From NCBI GenBank assembly GCA_963842155.1, contig CAWJFP010000034.1, forward strand, positions 62,001 through 126,000: a DNA stretch of 64,000 bases, written 5' to 3'. Positions 44,450 through 51,771 of this stretch are shown in pieces (position 1 is the stretch's first letter; each line of letters begins with the position of its first letter). The stretch is from CAWJFP01 sp963842155 (GTDB lineage: Bacteria; Pseudomonadota; Alphaproteobacteria; JACZXZ01). The notes under the pieces are model-generated. The model saw only the letters and a list, made by a program, of their open reading frames with translations, made no database searches and was not told the origin of the DNA. The translations under genes were made by a program, and so were the position numbers.

Positions 44450-46505
44450 ATGGCGACGAAGGCGGCAAAGACCAAGGACAAGGGCAAAAGCAAGGAACCG
44501 CGCGCGGTCCCGGACGACGCGGGCGACGGCCCGCTCATGGACGGCATGGCCGCGGGCGTCAAGAAGATGGTGATCCGCGCGCGCGAGCGCGGCTACATCA
44601 CCTACGACGAGCTCAATTCGGTTCTCCCGCCCGACCAGGTGTCCTCCGAGCAGATCGAGGACACCATGGCGATGCTCAACGAGATGGGCATCAACATCAT
44701 CGAGGCCGAGGAGCCCGAGGAGAGCGCGCCCGAGCCGACCGAGGCGGCGGCGCGCCGAGCCCGAGCCCGAGCCGGGTGGCGACGCGGAAGGCGACGGCGA
44801 GCTGCGCGCCGGCAACGTCGACGACGAGCTCGGCCGCACCGACGATCCCGTGCGCATGTATCTGCGCGAGATGGGCAGCGTGGAGCTGCTCTCGCGCGAG
44901 GGCGAGATCGCCATCGCCAAGCGCATCGAGGCCGGTCGCGAGAAGATGATCGGCGCGATCTGCGAGAGCCCGCTTACCATCAAGGCCATCGTGCTGTGGC
45001 ACGACGCGCTGACCGAAGGCAAGCTGCTGCTGCGCGACATCATCGACCTCGACGCCACCTACGGCGCCGAGCCCGACGCGGCGATCACGGTCGCGGACCG
45101 CGCCGTGCCCGCGCCTGTCCCTGCCTCGACGAACGGCAGCGGTGTCGAGACGAGCGTGGACGCGACGGCCGAGGCGGTGCTCGAGAGCCTCGAGGCGACG
45201 GAAGCCGAAGCGGACGGCGAGGGCGAGGAGAACAGCATCTCGCTCGCCGCCATGGAGCAGCTCCTGATGCCCCAGGTGCTGGAGATCTTCGAGGAGATCG
45301 CGGCGACCTGGAAGAAGATGTCGAAGCTGCAGGAGGGCCGCATCGCGGCACTCCAGCAAGGTGGCGCATTCCCGGCCGCGGCCGAGCGGCGCTACAAGAA
45401 GCTGCGCGGCACGCTCGTCGAGCTGATGCAGGACGTGCGGCTCAACAACGGGCGGATCGAGCAGCTCGTCGATCAGCTCTACGCGCTCAACCGCCGCTTG
45501 ATGCAGCATGACGGCGAGCTCCTGCGCCTCGCCGAGGGCTCGGGCGTCAAGCGCGAGCATTATCTCCAGCAATATCAGGGCCACGAGCTCGATCCGGCTT
45601 GGCTCGACCGCTTGCGCGACCTACCGGGCCAGGGCTGGAAGCGCTTCACCGCCAAGAAATGCGCCGACCGGGTCGAGGCCATCCGCGACGGGTTGGGGCG
45701 GCTCTCGGACGAATGCGGCCTGCCGGTCAGCGAGTTCCGCCGCATCGTGCAGGCGGTCCAGCAAGGCGAGCGCGAGGCGGGGCGCGCCAAGAAGGAGATG
45801 GTCGAGGCCAACCTCCGTCTCGTCATCTCGATCGCCAAGAAATACACCAACCGCGGGCTGCAATTCCTCGACCTCATCCAGGAAGGCAACATCGGGCTGA
45901 TGAAGGCGGTCGACAAATTCGAGTATCGCCGAGGCTACAAGTTCTCGACCTACGCTACCTGGTGGATCCGCCAGGCCATCACCCGCTCCATCGCCGACCA
46001 AGCCCGCACCATCCGCATCCCCGTCCACATGATCGAAACCATCAACAAGCTGGTGCGCACCTCGCGCCAGATGCTGCACGAGATCGGCCGCGAGCCGACG
46101 CCCGAGGAGCTGGCCGTGAAGCTCGCTATGCCGCTCGAGAAGGTGCGCAAGGTCTTGAAGATCGCCAAGGAGCCGATCAGCCTCGAGACCCCCATCGGGG
46201 ACGAGGAGGACAGCCATCTCGGCGACTTCATCGAGGACAAGAACGCGGTGCTGCCGCTCGACGCGGCGATCCAGGCGAATTTGCGCGAGACGACGACGCG
46301 CGTGCTCGCCACCTTGACCGCGCGCGAGGAGCGCGTGCTGCGCATGCGCTTCGGCATCGGCATGAATACGGACCATACGCTCGAGGAGGTCGGCCAGCAA
46401 TTCTCCGTCACGCGCGAGCGCATAAGGCAGATCGAGGCCAAGGCGCTCAGGAAGCTCAAGCATCCCAGCCGTTCGCGCAAGCTGCGCAGCTTTCTCGATA
46501 CCTGA
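44450..46505 (+). CDS. rpoD: RNA polymerase primary sigma factor, frameshifted in the sequence
   Basis: Housekeeping sigma-70. The frame from 44450 encodes region 1.1 (ARERGYITYDELNSVLP, IEDTMAMLNEMGINII). The frame carrying regions 1.2-4 joins near 44745-44752: DPVRMYLREMGSVELLSREG, the region 2 core (TYATWWIRQAITRSI) and region 4 (DHTLEEVGQQFSVTRERIRQI). One extra base, probably a G in the GCGGCGG run, separates the halves; removing it gives a continuous acidic linker. Since rpoD is essential, this is almost certainly a sequence error. It follows dnaG and is followed by the CAU tRNA. Confidence 0.93.
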
Positions 46506-46570
46506 CAGAGGTCAGGGACCACCCGCCCCTCGTCCCTGATACCTGATCCCTGATGCCTGTCCTCTGGACC

Positions 46571-46647
46571 GGGCCCGTAGTTCAGCTGGTTAGAACACGC
46601 CGCTCATAACGGTGTTGTCGCAGGTTCGAGTCCTGCCGGGCCCACCA
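46571..46647 (+). tRNA. tRNA with CAU anticodon (Met elongator or Ile2)
   Basis: 77 bases with an encoded CCA end. The 7-bp acceptor stem is GGGCCCG/CGGGCCC, the D arm is TTCAGCTGGTTAGAA, the anticodon CAT is at 46605-46607 and the T loop is GGTTCGAGTCC. CAU can be read as elongator methionine or, if the C is changed to lysidine, isoleucine AUA. The sequence is not an initiator form. It sits directly after rpoD and immediately before a lower-GC region, a usual site for island integration. Confidence 0.9.
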
Positions 46648-46694
46648 CCGCCAATCGGTTAAGATTTCAATGGTTTAGAAAACCGGCGTCCAGA

Positions 46695-46709
46695 CAAAAC
46701 TGGGCACTG
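46695..46709 (-). repeat. Short dispersed repeat, copy 1 (inverted)
   Basis: On the minus strand CAGTGCCCAGTTTTG, matching the start of the repeats at 48031 and 50508 with a one-base length difference. It lies between the tRNA and the toxin-like gene. Confidence 0.45.
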
Positions 46710-46785
46710 TGGCGCACGAAGATACCGCTTGAAAAGAACAAACCATGAACATATATTGAGTTTGGATCGATCCAGGGGGCAGAAG

Positions 46786-47643
46786 ATGATCGCGTCAATT
46801 CTCCGCACGTACTCCCTCGTTCCGCGAGGCGGTCCGGGCTTTACATGCGACGATGCTGGATTGGCATTGGGCCCAGTGGTTCTCGCGAAGAAGGTTCGCA
46901 ATGTCTCTGGAGCGCGACAATACAAATTACTCCCGCTCGATGGAATAGCGGATGCTCTTCGCCTTGCTTACGGTTCGACATCGGACGCCGTCACTGAGCG
47001 GCGGTGTCGCGGCGTTGTCCGCGTATCGCAACTGCTCGAACGCGGTGAGGACGCGCGTGCCCGCATTTATGCAGTCTTGATCGGGTTTCCTGAAATTTCG
47101 CCGGACGGCATGATCAAGCTCGCGACCGCCGCGTCATTGCGCAAGTTCAATCCTGACTGGGAGGACGAGGCGCGTGTCCCGGCAGGAAGTCCCGATGGCG
47201 GTCAATGGACAAGTGAGGGCGGTGACGCTGACCCGTCAGCGGTCACTGAAGTCGATTTCAGCGAAGGTTTCCATGATGAGGTCGTGGACGCTTGGGTAAA
47301 GGCGTTCAATGATGGCGGCACGCCCGCCGTAAAAGCGGTCGGACTGCGGATGGTGGGTACGGACGGCTCCATCATCGGCTATCCCGACATACTGATTCGA
47401 GCGCCAGGTCTGCCGGTCGAGGCCATCGAGGTGAAGACGGGAACTGCTCCAACGTTCACGCCCAATCAGGTGTGGTATATCCCCATGCTTCAGGTTGGCA
47501 ACCATCTCTACTCAAACGATCCGCGCATCGGAAGACTCGGACTAGAGCCAGGGCAACCTCTACCGCCAATGGATGTATACATTATCTACGCCCAAGGGCC
47601 CGGGCAGGAATACCAGGTAAGCAAACTTCCACTGCCGTACTGA
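46786..47643 (+). CDS. Probable polymorphic-type toxin with nuclease-like C-terminus
   Basis: 285 residues from the ATG at 46786, behind a GGGGGC-rich site. The middle has RVPAGSPDGGQWT, a linker motif found in rhizobial toxin-like and phage-related proteins just before a variable C-terminal domain. The last about 120 residues contain GYPDILIRAPGLPVEAIEVKTG, here abbreviated: an Asp, then Glu-x-Lys (EVK), as in PD-(D/E)xK nucleases. They end in PMDVYIIYAQGPGQEYQV. The next gene resembles an NTF2-fold immunity protein. No secretion domain is visible, so the delivery route is unknown. GC and codon use are lower than neighbours. Toxin identity is inferred from motif and context. Confidence 0.6.
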   Translation: MIASILRTYSLVPRGGPGFTCDDAGLALGPVVLAKKVRNVSGARQYKLLPLDGIADALRLAYGSTSDAVTERRCRGVVRVSQLLERGEDARARIYAVLIGFPEISPDGMIKLATAASLRKFNPDWEDEARVPAGSPDGGQWTSEGGDADPSAVTEVDFSEGFHDEVVDAWVKAFNDGGTPAVKAVGLRMVGTDGSIIGYPDILIRAPGLPVEAIEVKTGTAPTFTPNQVWYIPMLQVGNHLYSNDPRIGRLGLEPGQPLPPMDVYIIYAQGPGQEYQVSKLPLPY

Positions 47644-47693
47644 AAGGGGCAGGCAGGGATGTTGCGGTCGACCATTTATAGAGGGAGAAGCAA

Positions 47694-48023
47694 ATGTCCG
47701 ATAACAGAGCGAATCCAGGTTCGATCATGATGCTCCATAAGATCAGTCGTGGTGGCGTTATCTGTGATGCCCAACTCGCTTGCGCAATCGGAGCATTGCT
47801 CTTCGAATGCCACTACGGCGCCGACGAACTCGCGCAACAGCAGCCTCTCGTGGCCACGGACAAAGGGGAATGTTGGCGCGTCGAAGGAAGCCGGAATCGT
47901 GATAGCAAAGCCGAGGGATCGGGGCCGCTCTTCCTGACAATCGCCAAGTTCGACGGCCGGATCACCGACTTTGGGCAGTGGGGGCCATCGCATCCGTTGC
48001 CCGTCTCTCGGGCATCGCGATAG
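47694..48023 (+). CDS. NTF2-fold immunity-like protein
   Basis: 109 residues. The pattern AIGALLFECHYGADELAQQQPL, then a Trp-Arg-Val strand (ECWRVEGS), then GPLFLTIAKFDGRITDFG agrees with NTF2-fold immunity proteins of toxin systems. A GGGAGAAG ribosome site precedes the ATG by about 6 bases. It lies 50 bases after the toxin-like gene on the same strand, the usual toxin-immunity order. It is expected to bind and neutralise the C-terminal domain of that protein in the cytoplasm. Assignment rests on motif pattern plus context. Confidence 0.6.
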   Translation: MSDNRANPGSIMMLHKISRGGVICDAQLACAIGALLFECHYGADELAQQQPLVATDKGECWRVEGSRNRDSKAEGSGPLFLTIAKFDGRITDFGQWGPSHPLPVSRASR

Positions 48024-48030
48024 AGATAAC

Positions 48031-48063
48031 CCAGTGCCCAGTTTGATCCCGGTTGGTCCACCA
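48031..48063 (+). repeat. Short dispersed repeat, copy 2
   Basis: 33 bases beginning CCAGTGCCCAGTTTG and ending GGTTGGTCCACCA. It matches 50508-50541 at most positions. It falls between the toxin/immunity pair and the arsR operon. Confidence 0.5.
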
Positions 48064-48158
48064 ACGCTGGAATGTACATCACAAATGCCGTAGCCACCCG
48101 TCAGGGTCTCCGTGACAACAGGAAGTCCTTCAAGCGGCGTTCCCCAAGTTTCACCGTA

Positions 48159-48596
48159 TTACAATCTCTTGAGTGCGTCTTTTACCTTTGCCACGTCTGG
48201 GCCTTCCCCGGCTCCCTCATAAAAGGAGAGGTCCTCATCAATTCCGACCAACCGGAGGCATTGACCTCCCGGCGCCTGGAAATAAAGGTGAGGGTCTGGT
48301 ACCTCAAGTTTCCTCACGAGACCAAACTCGACGATTTTCTGGCTCATTTCCTCAACGTTGTCGGATTTGATTTCCAGAAAAACCGATCTGAACGAGCGTA
48401 AGAACTCGCTCTCATCAGGGACATCCCCATAGAGAAACCCGATGTAGAAGTTTTCTCCCAAGCGAACGAAGTCCCTTTCCGGGTCCGCTTTCGTGATTTT
48501 GCCACCGAGGACATCACAATAAAATTTACGAACGCTGTCTCGATCTTGCCGCGGGATTAGAACCGACGAATGATTTCCAAAAATTACCTTTGTCAT
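48159..48596 (-). CDS. VOC (glyoxalase/bleomycin resistance) family protein
   Basis: 145 residues of the vicinal oxygen chelate fold: VLIPRQDRDSVRKFYCDVLGG at the start (abbreviated), a central RLGENFYIGFLYGD strand and DPHLYFQAPGGQCLRLVG towards the end. The start at 48596 has a perfect AGGAGG 7 bases upstream; the ATG at 48602 is too close to it. The substrate is unknown; such proteins act as dioxygenases, glyoxalases or binding proteins. It is the last gene of the arsR-SRPBCC operon, 17 bases after the preceding gene. Confidence 0.85.
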   Translation of the reverse strand: MTKVIFGNHSSVLIPRQDRDSVRKFYCDVLGGKITKADPERDFVRLGENFYIGFLYGDVPDESEFLRSFRSVFLEIKSDNVEEMSQKIVEFGLVRKLEVPDPHLYFQAPGGQCLRLVGIDEDLSFYEGAGEGPDVAKVKDALKRL

Positions 48597-48613
48597 GATC
48601 ATTCCTCCTCGAT

Positions 48614-49121
48614 CTAAGCTGTTATGTTGGATTCCTTTCGGGATTCCTTTTTCTGATCGGGAAGACCCTTATTTTCAGTCAGCAGTTTCGCCAGACTTTC
48701 TCCTACGAAAAAATCCCCCCCTTCCTTGCGATTGCCATAGCATTCAATGCCCGGAACCAGCCCGCTGTGCGTCATACGGATATTCGTCGTCGTTTTATCC
48801 TCACGCGACACGTCCCAAACGACATCGGTGCCTTTCCATTCCTTCTTGTCCTTCAGCCAATGCAAGTTGCAATCAGTCACCTGCCACACGACCTTTTTGT
48901 CGGGTACGATTTTAGATATTTTGAAATCGACGAAAGTCTCGCCGAAACGAACCGTGAAGCTGTCGCCAAGCTTGCGGGCGCGTCCGGCAACTCCCTTCGT
49001 CCACCAATCCGAAACGCGGCTGATCCTCACAAGCGCCTCCGCCGGAGAAACGTTCCCTTTGATGCTACGGCAGTAATCTTGCGTCGCCGTGCCATCGCCC
49101 TTCCGGGACTTCGTGAGTCAT
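48614..49121 (-). CDS. SRPBCC/AHSA1-type START-fold protein (third copy), frameshifted near its start
   Basis: About 168 residues. The main frame encodes RISRVSDWWTKGVAGRA, VVWQVTDCNLHWL and a helical C-terminus, a SRPBCC ligand-binding fold. In that frame no ATG occurs. The ATG at 49121, placed directly after the stop of the preceding gene (TAAATG), reads for 18 codons and stops. Removing one base just after it (for example the T in ATGACTC) joins it to TKSRKGDGTATQDYCRSI and the rest. A one-base error or mutation is likely. Translational coupling to the preceding gene is expected. Confidence 0.75.
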
Positions 49122-49574
49122 TTAATGTCCACCATGCTCGATCAGGGCAGCCGTTCCGGTTTCAAGGATCGATTTGAGATTGGAGAGAACTTGCGGCCAG
49201 CCGCCGGAAACGGCCTCAATAAATTTCGACTGGTCGCGATCTATGGCATGAGTGACCATTAATTTCACCGCGCCCGTCATGGGTTCAAGATCAAACGTGC
49301 ACCGCGAATAGCCTTCGGCTTTCATCGCCGGTTTCCATTCATTGCGCCATTTGAGGACCAGGCGCTTGGGCGGATCGATTTCGACGATCTCGCCAGCATC
49401 GGCGATGCGACCATCCTCAAAAACCATTTTCCATGATGCGCCTGTCTTCCAAGCGCATTCGCAATGCATGCCAAACCAGTACTGCTTTATGCACTCCACG
49501 TCGGTCAGTGCTGACCACAGCTTCTCCGGCGTAGTGCGGATGTAGGTCACGTAGGCAAAGGTCGATTTAGCCAT
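49122..49574 (-). CDS. SRPBCC/AHSA1-type START-fold protein (second copy)
   Basis: 150 residues: FAYVTYIRTTPEKLWSALTD at the start (the AHSA1 opening strand and helix), a beta core with PPKRLVLKWRNEW, and the C-terminal helix GGWPQVLSNLKSILETG, the AHSA1/CalC pattern. These proteins hold hydrophobic ligands in a deep cavity; which ligand is unknown. It overlaps the preceding SRPBCC gene by 8 bases, so the operon is tightly coupled. Confidence 0.9.
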   Translation of the reverse strand: MAKSTFAYVTYIRTTPEKLWSALTDVECIKQYWFGMHCECAWKTGASWKMVFEDGRIADAGEIVEIDPPKRLVLKWRNEWKPAMKAEGYSRCTFDLEPMTGAVKLMVTHAIDRDQSKFIEAVSGGWPQVLSNLKSILETGTAALIEHGGH

Positions 49575-50040
49575 TGGCTTTCACAGATGGATGAGCGTCT
49601 TCCCAGCGATATTTCTTGCGCGAGCCATTTCCAAATTGCTCACGAAAAATTGCCAAAAAGTAGTTCCAGCCGTTCTCATGCCCCCTTGCCAGCCCATGAT
49701 CCGGAAGGTCGGAATGCACGAGGGTCATGAGCGTTTCTTCTCCCTGTTTCTTAAAGGTCAGAGTAACCATCGACTCTTGCCCTAAGGTATTTGGTGACAT
49801 CCAAGTATGCTGAATTCGGCCCGGCCGCTCGATCTCCGTGAATTGGCCGTAATGGGGCGTCCCCTTGAGGGTCCAGTAAAAGAGCCCGTCCACTTTCGCA
49901 TCCAGGATAAACTTTTCGGCGGCGTTCCACGGATTGCCTGGAATCTTTGGATTCAGCCATGCATCAAAAACCTCACTCGCAGGAGCAGGGATTGTTCGCT
50001 CAAACCTGAATTCGAGGGTCTTCATTGATTTCTGCATCAC
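49567..50040 (-). CDS. SRPBCC/AHSA1-type START-fold protein (first copy)
   Basis: 157 residues: LEFRFERTIPAPASEVFDAWLNP at the start (abbreviated), HYGQFTEIERPGRIQHTWMS in the middle and GWNYFLAIFREQFG at the end, an AHSA1-type domain. The start at 50040 overlaps the ArsR stop by 4 bases; an internal ATG (MKTLEF) is an alternative. In other bacteria arsR-SRPBCC pairs form autoregulated modules in which the START protein may bind the inducing compound, which is an inference here. Confidence 0.9.
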   Translation of the reverse strand: MMQKSMKTLEFRFERTIPAPASEVFDAWLNPKIPGNPWNAAEKFILDAKVDGLFYWTLKGTPHYGQFTEIERPGRIQHTWMSPNTLGQESMVTLTFKKQGEETLMTLVHSDLPDHGLARGHENGWNYFLAIFREQFGNGSRKKYRWEDAHPSVKANG

Positions 50041-50369
50041 TTCTTTTCCTTCTTCTTTTTCTTGTCCTTAAAATATTGCTCGAACTGATCGAGGCGTTCG
50101 TTCCAGAACCGCTCGTACTCATGGACCCATCCTGCGACCTCCCGGAGCGGTTCCCCTCGAAACGAAATGAAGACTTCACGACCCTGTTTCCGGCGTTCAA
50201 TCAGGCCAGCCCTTTCGAGCAGCTTCAGATGCTTCGTCACGGCGTTCAAGGCAGTGTCGAACGGCTTCGCGACATCAAGGAATCGAGCAGGCCCATTCGT
50301 AAGCTGCTCAATGATTGCCCGCCGAGTTGGGTGAGAAATGGCTGTTAACACGTCTGTTAGCTGGTCCAT
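50037..50369 (-). CDS. ArsR-family winged-helix repressor
   Basis: 110 residues. Winged helix with VLTAISHPTRRAIIEQLTNGP, LNAVTKHLKLLERAGLIERRKQGRE and a tail of lysines. It has none of the cysteine pairs of metal-sensing ArsR/SmtB proteins, placing it with the non-metal ArsR branch that accompanies SRPBCC genes. The start at 50369 lies 7 bases after a perfect inverted repeat that is its likely operator. First gene of the five-gene operon reaching 48159. Confidence 0.92.
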   Translation of the reverse strand: MDQLTDVLTAISHPTRRAIIEQLTNGPARFLDVAKPFDTALNAVTKHLKLLERAGLIERRKQGREVFISFRGEPLREVAGWVHEYERFWNERLDQFEQYFKDKKKKKEKK

Positions 50370-50376
50370 AAGTACA

Positions 50377-50394
50377 TTACACCATAAGGTGTAA
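50377..50394 (-). promoter_or_regulatory. Operator of the arsR-SRPBCC operon
   Basis: Perfect 7-bp inverted repeat TTACACC-ATAA-GGTGTAA placed 8 to 25 bases before the arsR start. Its position over the expected promoter and its symmetry fit autorepression by the ArsR dimer. Confidence 0.75.
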
Positions 50395-50507
50395 CGTTAT
50401 GCAAGCGTTTTTTTGCCTATTTGGGATGCGGCGGAGGCCTGGCTATTGCACGTCCTTGGCGATTTAGGCAGTTTTCGCTTCGCATTCGGCAAGGGGATCG
50501 CGAATAT

Positions 50508-50541
50508 CCAGCGCCCAGTTTGCCCCCCGGTCGGTCCAACA
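50508..50541 (+). repeat. Short dispersed repeat, copy 3
   Basis: 34 bases beginning CCAGCGCCCAGTTTG, closely matching 48031-48063. It lies between the arsR operon and the return to high-GC chromosome, so it marks the right edge of the lower-GC stretch. Confidence 0.5.
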
Positions 50542-50600
50542 CAATTTAACGGATCGAAGCAAGTAATGTATCATCGCGGGCGGCATTGCCGGAGGCCCGC

Positions 50601-51566
50601 ATGAACATCGAGCCGCAATTGCTTTTGATCGGCGTCGTTGCCGCGGTGGGCGTGCTGCACACCATGGTGCCGGACCACTGGGTGCCGATCACGCTGATTG
50701 CCCGGCAACGATCTTGGTCGAAAGCGGAAACGGCCCGCGCCGCGCTCGTGGCCGGCACCGGCCATGTCCTCTCGACCCTGCTGATCGCCGGGATCGTCTG
50801 GCTGGCAGGGGTCGCTTTCGCGGAGCGCTTCGGCAATCTCGTGGATACCGCCTCCAGCCTGGCGCTCATCGCCTTCGGCGGCTGGATCGCAATTTCGGCA
50901 TGGCGGGAGCTGCGTCGGCAGGACGGCGCATCGCACGGCCACGATCACGGCTTTTCTCATTTTCATGGCCATGAACCCGGCGGGCAGGTCCACGATCATG
51001 GCGCGCAAGGGCATGAGCAAGGGCACGAGCAAGGGCACGAACACGGGCATGAGCGTGGGCACGGGCATGACCATTCGCTCGGCGATCATGAAATTTCGCC
51101 GGAGCGTGACCCGCTCTATGCGCCCTTGCGCGGCGAAACGGCCATCCTGACGCGTCATATCCACGCCCATCGCCACGGACGGGCGTCGGTCCATCGCCAT
51201 TGGCACGATCATGGCCCCAACAGCTCGCATGCCGTCGCCGCCGGGATCGACATGCTTCCGCCGCTGCACGATCACCGTCATAAGACGACGGCGCGCACCG
51301 CCTTGCTGCTGATCCTGGGGTCCTCGCCCATGGTCGAGGGCATTCCCGCCTTTTTCGCCGCCGGCCGGTACGGCGGCGGACTCATCGCGCTCATGGCGAT
51401 AGCGCTCGCGATCAGCACCATTGCGACTTACGTCTTGCTCTGCGTTTACTCGACGGCGAGGCTCCAGCGCCTCAGGCTCGGCGCATTCGAGCGTTATGGC
51501 GAGGTGCTGAGCGGCGCCTTCATCGCGCTCGTCGGTTTGGCGTTTTGGCTGCGGCCGATGCTGTGA
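50601..51566 (+). CDS. NicO/RcnA-like nickel-cobalt transporter with His-rich loop
   Basis: 321 residues, about six to seven membrane spans. The first helix carries HTMVPDH, the HX4DH signature of NiCoT/NicO transporters. A cytoplasmic or periplasmic loop of about 120 residues (roughly 110-230) is very rich in His, Gly and Asp (for example HGHDHGFSHFHGH), a metal-buffering segment. The last spans follow LLLILGSSPMVEGIPAF. A GGAGG site 5 bases before the ATG at 50601 decides the start. It is upstream of the hydrogenase-4-like cluster; direction of transport cannot be told from sequence. Confidence 0.82.
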   Translation: MNIEPQLLLIGVVAAVGVLHTMVPDHWVPITLIARQRSWSKAETARAALVAGTGHVLSTLLIAGIVWLAGVAFAERFGNLVDTASSLALIAFGGWIAISAWRELRRQDGASHGHDHGFSHFHGHEPGGQVHDHGAQGHEQGHEQGHEHGHERGHGHDHSLGDHEISPERDPLYAPLRGETAILTRHIHAHRHGRASVHRHWHDHGPNSSHAVAAGIDMLPPLHDHRHKTTARTALLLILGSSPMVEGIPAFFAAGRYGGGLIALMAIALAISTIATYVLLCVYSTARLQRLRLGAFERYGEVLSGAFIALVGLAFWLRPML

Positions 51567-51771
51567 GCGCAAGATATTTGGTTGAATTCCGCTTTCACAT
51601 TCGATAACAGCTGTAATCGATCTACCAACGCGCATAAGCGATCCCTGATAGATGATCCCTGCGACACAGGGCCGGGCGGCGCGCGCGCTTCTCGAGAGCG
51701 ACCGGCGCAAGCTCGCGAAGCTCGCGGGCCTCTCGCCCCTGCGGGCGGCAGCACAACGAAGGTAGCAGCGG

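Noticed and set aside
46506..46570. Repeated CCTGAT units after rpoD as a regulatory array
   Set aside because: Only three imperfect units; the stretch more likely forms a simple rpoD terminator-like hairpin.
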